64,000 nucleotides of DNA from Oegoconia quadripuncta. Lineage: Eukaryota > Arthropoda > Insecta > Lepidoptera > Autostichidae. Each line of letters begins with the position of its first letter. Positions within the stretch are counted from its first letter, which is position 1. The DNA lies in assembly GCA_949316235.1 (NCBI GenBank), contig OX438742.1, positions 35,532,853 to 35,596,852 on the forward strand, read 5' to 3'. This document shows, one piece after another, positions 44,801 through 55,659 of the stretch. Made by a program: the position numbers and the translations under genes. Under the pieces are notes generated by a model. It was not told where the DNA came from. It did no database searches and saw only the letters and a program-made list of their open reading frames with translations.

Positions 44801-47800
44801 AAGCATAAAAATATTCTTAATTAAAATAATAAACAAATATTAATTGTTTAGGCTGTCTGTGCTTTTTAACGAGTAATAGTAATTATTTAAGGTCATGACG
44901 TTATAAATGTATGTATTTACTCGATACCGGTACTGTTCCCCTAAGACATCACCTTTCTAAGTCATCCTATATACAGGGCGTCCCAAAGTTATGGGACATG
45001 AAGGGGAAGTACCTTAAATATCGTAGATAGTGAATTTTGCTCAAAGAAGACTTTATGTTATTTTTAAAAGTTAGTAATTCTGCATTCATAGATTTTCTAA
45101 AAATTATTTGCTTCGGCTGGGAATCGAACCGACTCAAATGTGAAAAAAAAAACACCCTACTTTTATGATGCCAATCGAAAGAATAGCTAAAAAATAATAA
45201 CTCTGCCTAAGTAACATAGTATTTTAAAAGAAAGGAACAACGTGAAATTAATCATTTTAATCAAATAAAAAACATACATGAAACTGCCGTAGTCAATTAA
45301 GTAGGTATTTTTTTGTAAATTAATTAATTAAATGCTCAAAATGTGATCCCTCTTGTCTTACGCAAATCGCCAATCTTTTAATGAGCCCGCTGCCTGTTGA
45401 TTTTCTAATCATTTTATGGTGAACACTCGATGTGATATGGCACAATTCTGTTTGCAACTCGCCTACGTTCTCGTATCGCTTTTTGTATAGCATATCTTTC
45501 ACGTATCCCCAAAAGAAGAAATCTAATGGTGTGAGGTCCGGGGATCGTTATTTTATGTTGTTCCTTTCTTTTAAAATACTATGTTACTTAGGCAGAGTTA
45601 TTATTTTTTAGCTATTCTTTCGATTGGCATCATAAAAGTAGGGTGTTTTTTTTTTCACATTTAAGTCGGTTCGATTCCCAGCCGAAGCAAGTAATTTTTA
45701 GAAAATCTATGAATGCAGAATTACTAACTTTTAAAAATAACATAAAGTCTTCTTTGAGCAAAATTCACTATCTACAATATTTAAGGTACTTCCCCTTCAT
45801 GTCCCATAACTTTGGGACGCCCTGTATATCCATCCTATATATATAAGCGTCCTGCTCATCACAGAACTTAACCCAACGGGCCTCCTACGAAGTTCGTCCC
45901 CCTCCCTTTCTACATCAACTCTAGCTTTTTCCGTTCTTAAAAAAAGCATGTCATTTCACATTTCGCTATTTTGTTTTATACAATGTTAAGGCTGTATTGA
46001 CTCTACGGACTGGCAACATGAATATCCAAAATTTACATGATCAAATGATGTAATTTTATGATAATTGTACTAATGTTATTGGTTTTTCTAATTATCTATT
46101 TGCCATTATCGGTCGCGCTGGAAATCGATCTGCAGCAGCGGACGTGCTGTGGCGGATATTATGATGATGTTTTACAATTAAATGTACACCTGGTACTTTA
46201 TCGTATACTTGTATTAATAAACCATTATGACTGTACATTACTATCAGTTGGAGCACGAGGATCTGGTCATGCTCCGTGCTTCACCCAGGTGGAGATCCTA
46301 GGTGAAGCATGGGTACGGCCCCACAACTATACATATATAACGTCACGACCTTTATCCCATATAAGGTGGTCAGAGATATCCCAAACAATAGTGTGGTCTT
46401 CCACACAGTTTGAAACAACATCCAAGGTTCACCTTACGAAATATACAGAAATCCACACTTGACAGAGGGTGAGCCCATCGCCTTTACACCGTGCAAATCT
46501 AGACATTTTGTATCACTCTTAATGTTAGCTATTCTACATAACGTGGTTTCTACATTTCAGCGCGTAGCAGCATCTTCCAATGAAAACTTCCTCCTCTCAC
46601 CACTGGGTTTAAAATTAGCCTTAGCTATTTTGACTGAAGCTGCAACAGGGACCACTCAAACTGAGTTGTCTTCTGTATTGGGCTTCGACCTCGACCGAGC
46701 GTTAGTCAGAAGAAAGTTTTCCGCCATCTTGGAATCACTGCAGGTAATAAATAAGAATAACAAACTCCATTTAGCTGTTTGTAATTTGGTATAAATTATA
46801 TATTAAAACATATTTATGAAAGATATAGATCTGGGTAGGTAGATCTTTATTATATTTCTGAACTCATTAATTATTAGATATAACCAAGACATTATACAAA
46901 TACGATCATTTCCGGAGAAAATTTATTTTATGAAGGCCTGTAAAGGTCCTATGTGCTTCGAAATAAAAATGAAACGGAAAAGTTTAACAATTATTTAAAA
47001 TTATGAGCCATTTTTTTATTCCATGTTCGTAATGATGATCCCGAAGTCTACAATGCTTACGGCACTTAACATATTATTAAGTAATGATTCTAAAAATAAG
47101 TTATGTACTTACTTTATTCTTCGTGATAAGCACAGAATGTAGGTATGTAGGCAATGTACCTATGCAATTCGTCCTACATTTAATGATAGTAAAAGTACTT
47201 ATGTTTGATTTTTTTATGTACAACTGGTTAGGACTTGACCTCAATCACACCTGATGTTAAGTGAAGATGACTTGATACTAATAATAATAAAAATAATATT
47301 GTATTGTATTATATAAACATGTTTTATACGATGAACTTTCCACAGACTAAATCGTCACGCTATATTCTAAACCTGGGTAACCGAATCTATGTGGACGACA
47401 TCGTGGAGCCTCGTCAGCGGTTCGCGGCTATCGCTCAAGAGTTCTATAAGACTGAGCTAACGAAAATAGATTTCAACAATCCTCCTGTTGCGGCCAAAGA
47501 GATCAACGCCTGGGTCGCTAATAAGACTGAAGGAAAGATAACAAATTTGGTCAGTGAAGGTGAGTGACTTGTAATTTATTTGCAATTGAAAGATAGAAAA
47601 AAAATTATTTGCCACCATTATTGCTTAGTTCAGTTAGAACAACATGAATTGGTGGTGCCAAACAGGCATCCACACAGCATAATGTCGCGACATTGAACTC
47701 TCTAGAGTCCAGTGACGCGACACTGGTATTCTGTGGACACCGGAGGACGGAAACTGGAGAGTACAACATCGCACAATACAAACAAGTAATTAGCATATCT

Positions 47801-50800
47801 GTTACACATGTAGTTTGAATTATGGTATACAGGGCGTCCCAAAGTTATGGGACATGAAGGGGAAGTACCTTAAATATCGTAGATAGTGAATTTTGCTCAA
47901 AGAAGACTTTATGTTATTTTTAAAAGTTAGTAATTCTGCATTCATAGATTTTCTAAAAATTATTTGCTTCGGCTGGGAATCGAACCGACTCAAATGTGAA
48001 AAAAAAAACACCCTACTTTTATGATGCCAATCGAAAGAATAGCTAAAAAATAATAACTCTGCCTAAGTAACATAGTATTTTAAAAGAAAGGAACAACGTG
48101 AAATTAATCATTTTAATCAAATAAAAAACATACATGAAACTGCCGTAGTCAATTAAGTAGGTATTTTTTTGTAAATTAATTAATTAAATGCTCAAAATGT
48201 GATCCCTCTTGTCTTACGCAAATCGCCAATCTTTTAATGAGCCCGCTGCCTATTGATTTTCTAATCATTTTATGGTGAACACTCGATGTGATATGGCACA
48301 ATTCTGTTTGCAACTCGCCTACGTTCTCGTATCGCTTTTTGTATAGCATATCTTTCACGTATCCCCAAAAGAAGAAATCTAATGGTGTGAGGTCCGGGGC
48401 TCTGGCCGGCCATCTAATCGGTCCATTTACTTAGGCAGAGTTATTATTTTTTAGCTATTCTTTCGATTGGCATCATAAAAGTAGGGTGTTTTTTTTTTCA
48501 CATTTAAGTCGGTTCGATTCCCAGCCGAAGCAAGTAATTTTTAGAAAATCTATGAATGCAGAATTACTAACTTTTAAAAATAACATAAAGTCTTCTTTGA
48601 GCAAAATTCACTATCTACGATATTTAAGGTACTTCCCCTTCATGTCCCATAACTTTGGGACGCCCTGTATATGGTCCTATATATACAAGTACTGCTAATG
48701 TAACTAACTGGGTTATGCCGAGGATGAAGGGTATCATGCACTAGAACTTGTTGATTTATTTTCATTTGTAATGTCAATTTTTTATTTGTAAATGTGTATT
48801 TACTATTTCGTTTTTGTACAAAATTCTTTGTGTACTTATGTTGTATTGATTGTAGGTAAAAGTAAACGTCTATCAATCATAAACTTATACTTATTATCAT
48901 TAACGCCCGACGAAAAACGACGGGTGTTATGTGTTTAACGGCGTTGTGTGTGTGTGTGTCTGTTCTTACGAGTGTTTCCAAAAGTTTCTATTTATATTTA
49001 TTTGAATTAGTAAATCGTTCTTTAAATGTCAATTTACGACAATCCATTAGAAATACTGGGCCAAAAATAGAAATGCGCTCACCCAAAATCGCAACTCATT
49101 TAGGGGACTGGCTACCTTATCTCAAGCAGCATAGACTCTTCCATGCCATTATTATTTCAGAATATGCAAATTTATTCAAGACAGACGCATCACTTTACAT
49201 TCATTGTAAGTTACCTAATAGTTGAACGTAGTCTCTACGTCGCCGTAGGTCCAGTGCGGACGTCTACTGTTGAACATAGGCCTCATTCATCATATCAGCT
49301 ACAGGCCGTCTACTGCTGAACATAGGCCTCATTCATCATATCAGCTACAGGACGTTTACTGCTGAACATAGGCCTCATTCATCATATCAGCTACAGGACG
49401 TTTACTGCTGAACATAGGCCTCATTCATCATATCAGCTACAGGACGTCTACTGTTGAACATAGGCCTCATTGCTTTCCAGAGTGACCGGTTGGAAGCGGC
49501 CTGCATCCAGCGATTTCTAATGACCTCCATCAGGTTCTCCACATTGTGAGTGAACATCCTACGTTGCGCTTGCCGGTGCGTGGTCTCCACTTGAGCACTT
49601 CAATAATGGCCCACCGGCTATCAGTTCTTCGAGCTATATGCTCTGACCACTGCCACTTCACCTTACTTATCTAAGCGGATTGCCTTATATTAGGTCTTCA
49701 CCTATGAAATTGGAGATTTTTTCGTTAATCATACATAATGTACCAACTCCTACGATTCTATAGCTATTTCCAAATTTGTTTTTTATTTGGAAAATAGAAT
49801 ATATTTTCAAGGTTTCACATGAAATATTTTTTAATGTCTAAGCTAATTCACATAATAAAAATAAAAACATCTCTTTTCATGAGCTTCCCATATTATTTCT
49901 TAGATTCGCAGAAACTTTTATGAAACGGTTACTTTTAAAAATTAATTAATAATGTTATCCGATAATACACACAAAGTTTAGCTAAATTTGGATTTGCCGT
50001 TCCCAAAACAATTTCAAAAATGTTTGTATGGAGAAAACAGTCTTAATGAAATTCTTCATACAAAACGCCAATTTCATAGGTAAGGACCTAATATTTATTG
50101 TGAATTGGTGCGCTTGTTTCAGATGACGTCACTAACATGGTGGTCCTGGTACTTAACACGCTTTACTTCAAGGGCACGTGGCGCCATCAGTTTGCGCCGA
50201 ACGCCACTAAAGCGGGTCCCTTCTACGTTTCGCCTCAAGCACAAAAACAAGTCCAATTCATGAACGTACGCGACAAATTTTATTACACCGACTCCATCAA
50301 GTATGATGCAAAGATTCTGAGGATGCCTTATCTTGTAAGTTTGGCGATTTAAGCTATTTTGTTATTTCACTAATATGTCCAGCGTATAGGCGTATGGAAA
50401 GTTGTTTTTAATTTTTAAACGGATTTCAACCAAAAAGGGAGGAGGTTCTATGCTAGGTTGTATGTATATTTGCTTAACATATTTAGACCATTTTCTGGCT
50501 TTTGCGCATTCACTCGCAAGGATGCAGTTTGGGTTTGTATGGAAAAAGTGTCGAGAGGGTCGGTTTGATTACCAATAAATATGACAAATCGAAGAAGATC
50601 TTCATTATACAAACTAAGGGTCGCCATCGCACAAAAATGATCAGGAAGATTGGCAAGCACGCTAAAATACAAAAAGCAAAAACTAAAAACTTTAAACAAA
50701 AAAAAAACAACCCACTTCAGTCATACAACGTAAAAAATATTTTGTCTGAAACGCTCATATCACTTAATTAGGTACTTATTTTATAAATGTTCACTGTCGT

Positions 50801-53800
50801 AATTATTATTATTTCTTGTATACGAAAAAATCAATCTATATTAAAATCACTCTAACATTAGTAACCATATGAGTACGACCGACCGTTAACCTATAAATTA
50901 TTAATGGGATTTTCTACAATGGCAAAATGCATTATATGTAGTATAATCATCTACAGTCTTACACGACCCCACAGTTGGGCACAGCCTCCTCTCACTATAT
51001 GCATAATCCACTACGCGGGTCCATAGCGGGTAGGAGGGTGTATGTCAGACTAGTGACCACCGGCCAGTCAGTGTTTTTAAGCAGCCCCTGTAGGCCACGG
51101 ACTTGGCTTAACGACTGCCTTCAATTGAAAATAACCGGGACCGACTAACGTCACGTACCCATTTAAGGACTGAATGCGCCTAACAAAATGAATTGCGAAT
51201 GAGATTGCGCTACGAGTGCTTCATATTTATTATTATCTACTGTTAATTTATAGCTCTTATATGTAAGCATTTATAACTGTTTGTATAACTTATGTGATTT
51301 CAAAATCTCATTGCAGGGCTTCAAGTTTTCAATGTACATCATCGTGCCTAACTCACTGATGGGTCTGCCTCGTATACTCAACTCGCTCAGTGATCTTCGA
51401 TCGGAACTGTACTATTTACAGGAGCACTTTGTTGATGTTACGCTACCCAAGTTCCAATTTGATTATACTTCCCTCTTGGATGGAGTATTGAAAGAGGTAA
51501 TATTGTTATATGGTCTTTATAACGCTGTGCGTGAATAACGAGTTCTAATGGCTGGTACCGCGTTTTAATAACTCATTACTAGTTTGAGGCACTAGACTTT
51601 GTCGCTTCGGTAGTCTTCCGATACCATAGAAAGTCATAAAACTGGTGTCGGATATGCTAATTACAACTTCAGGCGAACTCTTACTTCGTACCAACCCTAA
51701 GCCTGGCGCTGGCGGTGCCGCTAGCGTGCTGGGGACATGCCGCAAGAAGAGCTCGATGAGATACAGTCCTTGTACCTATGTATGAAAATAAATAATTTTT
51801 ATTTTCTCTTTCTATTGTCCTATTAGGTATATAATGTAAGATAAATATTTTTTTAAATTGTTTATTAAGTAAGTAGCTTTCCACCCGCGACTTCACCAGG
51901 CGTGAAGAGGTAACAAACATACATACATACATACACACACACACCCATACAAACTTTCGCATTTATAATATTAGTTGGGATGTACAAGGGAAATTTTATA
52001 GGAATGCAAATCATCATTACAGAGTTGCATGGTATTAAAAAAGTACAATTAGCGATCTATTAAAAGAAACTGGGGTCCTATTACATAATGTCACCGTTAT
52101 CGTCATCGATTACGTTCTGACATGTGATTGGTAGGTCTATTGCTCGCTCGGTAATTTGACAGTTTCTCATTGGTCAACGTAATCGATAACGATACCGATG
52201 AAGTTACGTAATCTAAGGGCTGAATTGAACCGTTTTTGCGAAGTTGAATTTTAAACGTCTGTACCTAGTTGCGATTGTAGAATGGACAAATCCCTGCTGC
52301 CGGCGATTTCATGCCAATATTGGCAATTTGCGAAGTGAGTTGTAAGTATTTTCGCAGAAACGAAACCAAAAAAGTTCCTACGCCGCTTAGTTTAATTAGT
52401 AATTATTTAATCGCCGTTCAAGACTATTATCAACTTTGGCTTCGGTTTTTTTAAACTGTCGAGCGCTTGAAATTTGTAACGAATTTGTATTTTCCGGTAC
52501 GATTATAGTGTAGTGATACCGGATGAGTTCTTTTACCGTAAGGAAAAATAGAATATGCCCTATTAGTAAGTGACGTTGAAGAAATTAAATAAATTAAAAA
52601 AAACTTGAAGTAAATAAATTTCGCATGATGGGACCTACGAATACCGCCAGTCACATATCAATCTCCGGCTGGCGCGTGCGTCGTGATGATTTTGAAAGAA
52701 AAAATAAATAAACTATGCCAATAACTTCCATTTAACTTATCTAATATGCCCTATTTTTTCCTTACTGTAAAAAAAACTCATCCGCGTATAATAAAAACGC
52801 GATGAGGTAACAATAATAAATCGGTAGTGTATATTTAGGTACTTATAAATGCGAACTGTGTCTCTTATTGCAAAAAGCGATGTATTATTTTAATTCTGTT
52901 ATGAGCATAGCAAAGTTTATGTGCGAATTATTATACTTATGATACCATATTATCCCATTTCAATGGTAGTGGAGATTAAGATAATGGGTAACTGTGAAAA
53001 TTAAGATATTTGTTACAATCACGCATAAAAGATTTAGAAGAGAAGACTCTCACTACAATACTTTATTTCTCATGTAGTTGAATATTCGTTGAATATATGT
53101 TTATTGTATCATTATTTTGATAGTTAGTTTTACATAAAAATACTTCTAAAAATAAGCTTGTAATACGCTATCACGATTATCACATATTACTCTAGTCTGT
53201 GTATGCACAATTTTAATATTCTATAATATTAGGATTATAATAAAATTTAAAATTGACCTTTCTTTATTCAAAATGAACAGCTACTTATTGATTACCTTCT
53301 TAAACATTTTGACCCACCAAAATTTCTTAAATAATTAATAATAATTGTAACACATTATTATTATTATCTACTTAAATGACCCTGCTCTAAATTAATTGAT
53401 GAAATAAAAAGTTATTTTGTGATCATAGCTAATTTATATATTAACACGTTGACGGACACTGAACGCCTATAGACGTAATAACAATAAAACTTTTATTGTA
53501 TCTGGTTCAGTGTCCGTGAACGTGTTCAGACGTGTAATTGGAGTACCTATGTACGAGTATGTGTGGTATTATGACGTAATAATTATAAAAATCGAACTCG
53601 TTCTCACTCAGCAGCTCAAGATGTTTTTCTAATGTCGAACATATCTTTTTTCTAGCTGGGCATAAGACAAGCGTTCGAAGACACTGCGTCTTTCCCTGGA
53701 ATCGCCCGTGGCCAAAGTCTGCTGCAGCGGTTGCGTGTGTCGAAGGTACTACAACGGTCCGGCATAGAGGTCAACGAATTGGGCAGCGTTGCATACTCCG

Positions 53801-55351
53801 CTACAGGTACGTAATTTCATCAACGGTATCCAAAGCCAAGGTAACCTTATACTTAATATACGTAACAATAACTTTGCTGGACCCTCAAAATGGTTGTATT
53901 CAAGAATGGCAAACAAAAATTTTTAAACTTACGCAAAGTTTTAAATTTCTCCAATACAAATTTACAATACAATACAAATACACTTTATTGCACAACAGAA
54001 AAGAAAATACAGTTCCAAAAACTATTAAAATATTAAGTGAGCAGTTCACTCAATATTTTTTTTTAAACTGTATTTTCTTTGTTTTGTGAATTTCTGAGTG
54101 GCAGAATAAAAAATGTTGCTTCTTGAGTACAACACGGTTTCTGTTATAATATTGTATATTTATTATAATTAATACAGATTTGTAAAAGTCAACGCATAGC
54201 TACTATACGAGTACCTCCCTGGATTTGGGTTAAATTAAACATGATGAGGCTCTCCTCGTCTCAATTGAAGGCAGAACATTTGAACGGTTTGCTATACAGC
54301 GTGGGGCTATGAACAGGGGAAAATAAAAAAAAATTGGGTACTATGGAGTATCTGTAATTTTTTGGAATAGATTCTAACCCTGTAAATTCTGCACAATGAA
54401 ATTTTCCAAGTATAATCCGTTTTCAGTGTACTACAGCAACGCGATGTTGTCGTTCGGCTGTCGTCATTGTGAATGTTTTGTTTGTAGATATTGTTTTGAG
54501 CTGTCTAGTGAAATAAGTCACTAGACATCTAGTCTAGAGAAATCTAGTGTAATAGATTCTAACTAGTATAGTTACCATGGATACCAAGTTTACTGAAATA
54601 TAAGGAGTATTAACTGAAGCAATCAGTGATAAAATACTACTTGCAATTAGACGTACTATTACTTCGGAAGTATAAGTTTGTCCCTGGCTTAAACTATATC
54701 GAGAAAACACTTTGCGAAGATATGTAATGTAATCCATCACTATCAACGCCATATTAGGCCTGTAAAGAAACCCTTCTCAAGATTCACATAGCCTCAAGTT
54801 GACGCTTGAGAATCTGCTGCTTATTAAAACAGCATCAGTAAAAATGGTCTTCAGACTGAGACGCGATTAATACGGGCCTTAGTCTCTAAGCTATGCAAGC
54901 TACTGCTTAGGGAAACACGGTACCAAACTCGTAGCCTACAAATCAGTTCTGCCTCATATTGATATTAAAAACCGCGTATAAAATAAAACTAGCAGCAATG
55001 AGTGTGACAAGACACGCTTTATCAATATATTATAGAAAGAGTCAGTTGGCTCTTGCTCCCTGTAACACATTGCAAATCAAGACTAAAAACTATGCGGGTT
55101 ACTGATATGACATTGGGGCATCTGTTCCAATATTTTTAGCAGTCCCATTATCAATGCTCTACATTATTCATCATTTTTCCACAGAAATAACACTAGTGAA
55201 CAAATTCGGTGAGGATACGGATGACGCACAGGAAGTGGTCGCCAACAAGCCTTTCCTCTTCTTCATTCAAGATGAGAAGACGAGGCAACTGCTCTTCACT
55301 GGAAGAGTGTCTGACCCCTCGCTTGTGGACGGTGCCTTCAAAGTAGTGTAA
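41824..55351 (+). CDS. secreted serpin 1 with acidic N-terminal extension, complete 8-exon gene
   Basis: Serpins are suicide inhibitors of serine proteases; insect secreted members control haemolymph cascades such as melanisation and Toll signalling. Exons 41824-41857, 43474-43703, 46561-46743, 47346-47559, 50123-50334, 51317-51496, 53656-53806 and 55185-55351 join to 1371 nt (456 aa plus stop) in phase. Residues 1-12 are a signal peptide (MSLRLYFILFVA). Residues 13-88 form an extension with an Ala/Gly-rich run and DPDYWDSTDDYTPATADYDK. The serpin fold follows: NFLLSPLGLKLALAIL, NTLYFKGTWRHQF, FSMYIIVPNS, hinge ELGSVAYSAT and C-terminal NKPFLFFIQD. The 15-residue count from the hinge glycine puts Lys-Phe (VNK/F) at P1-P1', suggesting a trypsin-like target. 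N-glycosylation sequons are NIS, NGT, NKT and NAT. The loop sequence recalls insect Spn77Ba/28D-type serpins, but the exact orthologue was not established. Confidence 0.93.
41858..43473. other. serpin 1 intron 1
   Basis: No repeat or exon-like segment was recognised in this 1.6-kb AT-rich intron. Confidence 0.4.
43474..43703 (+). CDS. serpin 1 exon 2 (acidic N-terminal extension)
   Basis: This exon holds the end of the signal peptide and the unusual extension: an Ala/Gly-rich run near AAGAAGGAQAAAV, then DPDYWDSTDDYTPATADYDK with four tyrosines among acidic residues, then FDWTLTK at the start of serpin helix A. Acceptor TTACAG, donor GTGATA, phase 0 at the end. Confidence 0.88.
44541..44700 (+). 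repeat. diverged direct duplication, period about 85 bp
   Basis: GAACTACTCGAAAATAAGTG and GAATTACTCGAAAATAATTT are each followed by GTCATACG, a T/C-rich stretch and GGTAACTC or CGTAACTC. Two copies in serpin 1 intron 2. Confidence 0.6.
44972..45826 (-). mobile_element. Tc1/mariner-like deletion derivative, copy 1
   Basis: Located in serpin 1 intron 2. Terminal inverted repeats of roughly 265 bp start TACAGGGCGTCCCAAAGTTA. Between them lies the 3' end of a transposase-like frame on the minus strand (45502-45320, starting MKDMLYKKRYENVGELQTEL). TA flanks each end. The catalytic region is missing, so it is non-autonomous. Confidence 0.78.
46130..46495. repeat. LINE 3' scraps in serpin 1 intron 2
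   Basis: CAGCAGCGGACGTGCTGTGG at about 46130 is a plus-strand LINE ORF2 end. From about 46345 the text (GGTGGTCAGAGATATCCCAA ... GAGCCCATCGCC) is the inverted family F LINE 3' region. Confidence 0.5.
46561..46743 (+). CDS. serpin 1 exon 3
   Basis: RVAASSNENFLLSPLGLKLA and AATGTTQTELSSVLGF are the conserved ENF..SP strand and the A-x-G-x-T-x-x-E helix of serpins. Phase 0 on both sides. Confidence 0.94.
47221..47275 (-). repeat. SINE D fragment
   Basis: GACTTGACCTCAATCACACC then TGATGTTAAGTGAAGATGA is the inverted 3' end of SINE D. Confidence 0.55.
47346..47559 (+). CDS. serpin 1 exon 4
   Basis: It encodes SSRYILNLGNRIYVDDI and the helix-F region INAWVANKTEGKITNLV, with the common serpin N-x-T sequon. 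It is 214 nt, identical in length and phase to exon 3 of the downstream paralogue. Confidence 0.95.
47828..48669 (-). mobile_element. Tc1/mariner-like deletion derivative, copy 2
   Basis: Nearly identical to copy 1 and in the same orientation, in serpin 1 intron 4. It keeps slightly more of the transposase-like frame, with RAPDLTPLDFFFWGYVKDML upstream of the shared text. That is the C-terminal D-F-W-G region of IS630/Tc1/mariner-type transposases. The right arm is joined at a different internal breakpoint (about 48428). Confidence 0.78.
49261..49480 (-). repeat. 46-bp minisatellite at a LINE 3' end
   Basis: About 4.7 copies of a 46-bp unit (starts 49261, 49307, 49353, 49399, 49445; CGTCTACTGCTGAACATAGG ... 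TCATATCAGCTACAGG). Copies differ by only a few bases. Located in serpin 1 intron 4. Confidence 0.85.
49481..49640 (-). pseudogene. RTE-like LINE ORF2 C-terminal fragment
   Basis: Minus-strand text with WRPRTGKRNVGC, AGCRPL and a LCSTVDV-type end corresponds to the EWRPRTG ... W-AA-DR-W-GEAYVQQWT C-terminus of RTE-like ORF2. Shifts are present. It runs directly into the 46-bp repeats, which derive from its 3' end. Confidence 0.55.
50123..50334 (+). CDS. serpin 1 exon 5
   Basis: It encodes VLVLNTLYFKGTWRHQF, the N-x-x-Y-F-K-G-x-W serpin hallmark, and VQFMNVRDKFYYTDS. It is 212 nt, matching exon 4 of the paralogue in length and phase. Confidence 0.95.
50940..51180 (-). repeat. LINE 3' end
   Basis: CCCCACAGTTGGGCACAGCC then TCCTCTCACTATATGC is the reverse complement of the segment near 3260. 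Located in serpin 1 intron 5. Confidence 0.5.
51317..51496 (+). CDS. serpin 1 exon 6
   Basis: GFKFSMYIIVPNSLMGLPRI is serpin strand s2B/s3B (SM.IVLP). VTLPKFQFDYTSLLDGVLKE is the LPKF.......L...L segment. Phase 0 on both sides. Confidence 0.95.
51880..51980. repeat. repeat end with CATA/CA microsatellite
   Basis: CCCGCGACTTCACCAGGCGT, then (CATA)n and (CA)n at about 51916-51945, then CGCATTTATAATATTAGTTG, the end shared with the 18196 family. Confidence 0.55.
52062..52215. repeat. MITE-like inverted repeat, about 150 bp
   Basis: ATCGTCATCGATTACGTT on the left faces AACGTAATCGATAACGAT on the right, with outer ends TTACATAATG and GTTACGTAAT. Confidence 0.5.
52520..52784. mobile_element. complete 265-bp MITE
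   Basis: The ends CGGATGAGTTCTTTTACCGT and, inverted, CGGATGAGTTTTTTTTACAG continue inward into AAGGAAAAA-TAG--TATGCCC on both sides. Related to 1577-1932 and 35712. Located in serpin 1 intron 6. Confidence 0.7.
53444..53526. repeat. short hairpin element with 22-bp arms
   Basis: AACACGTTGACGGACACTGA and, after about 40 bp, its inverse TCAGTGTCCGTGAACGTGTT, with one mismatch. Preceded by TTAA. Confidence 0.65.
53656..53806 (+). CDS. serpin 1 exon 7 (hinge of the reactive loop)
   Basis: LGIRQAFEDTASFPGIA is the serpin LG...AF....ADF.G motif. VSKVLQRSGIEVNELGSVAY continues into the hinge and ends after SAT (P10-P8). Donor GTACGT, phase 1. Confidence 0.94.
53960..54010 (-). repeat. retroposon 3' scrap
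   Basis: ACAATACAAATACACTTTAT then TGCACAACAG is the inverse of an AATAAAGTGTATTTGTATTG poly(A)-signal tail. The same text occurs at about 59985-60020. Confidence 0.45.
55185..55351 (+). CDS. serpin 1 exon 8 (reactive loop and C-terminus)
   Basis: It starts at P7 (EITLVNKFGEDTDDAQEVVA) and continues NKPFLFFIQDEKTRQLLFTG RVSDP, the conserved serpin s4B/s5B end, to a TAA stop. P1 is inferred as Lys from the hinge count. Confidence 0.94.
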
Positions 55352-55647
55352 AATAATAGTAGAAAAGCCGAAGATTTCAAAGACATTTTATTCTGTAGTC
55401 TATGAGCTTAATCTATATGTTTCTTGCTGTAAAGCGTTACGCTCGACGTGATGTCGATTGAATGTCGAAGATATATGGGCTTTATACAATATTTAATCTA
55501 TTCCATATTTGCATTTGTTGTAGAAATAATATCTGTTATTTGAGGTACTTTGTTAAACATTGAAAATGTGCATTGCACTTATATTATACATACCTACTAT
55601 GAGTAATTGAACCTGAAACCTAGATAATCTACTGTGCATTATATAAT

Positions 55648-55653
55648 AATAAA
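55648..55653 (+). other. candidate serpin 1 poly(A) signal
   Basis: AATAAA about 300 nt past the serpin 1 stop. Confidence 0.5.
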
Positions 55654-55659
55654 CTTATT

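Noticed and set aside
45643..45846. Repeated frame beginning MFFFSHLSRF (also at 44967, 47820 and 48486)
   Set aside because: It lies inside the terminal inverted repeats of the Tc1/mariner-like elements, which explains the four near-identical copies; not a gene.
46058..46462. 134-residue frame with a hydrophobic start
   Set aside because: Most of it covers LINE 3' scraps in a serpin intron; the hydrophobic start is a T-rich stretch.
49261..49480. CRISPR-like regular repeats
   Set aside because: The 46-bp units are contiguous with no unique spacers, and the host is an insect; it is a minisatellite.
53807..55184. Alternative reactive-loop exons for serpin 1
   Set aside because: The intron was read for a second loop-encoding exon (a PFLFFI-like end in phase 1) and none was found.
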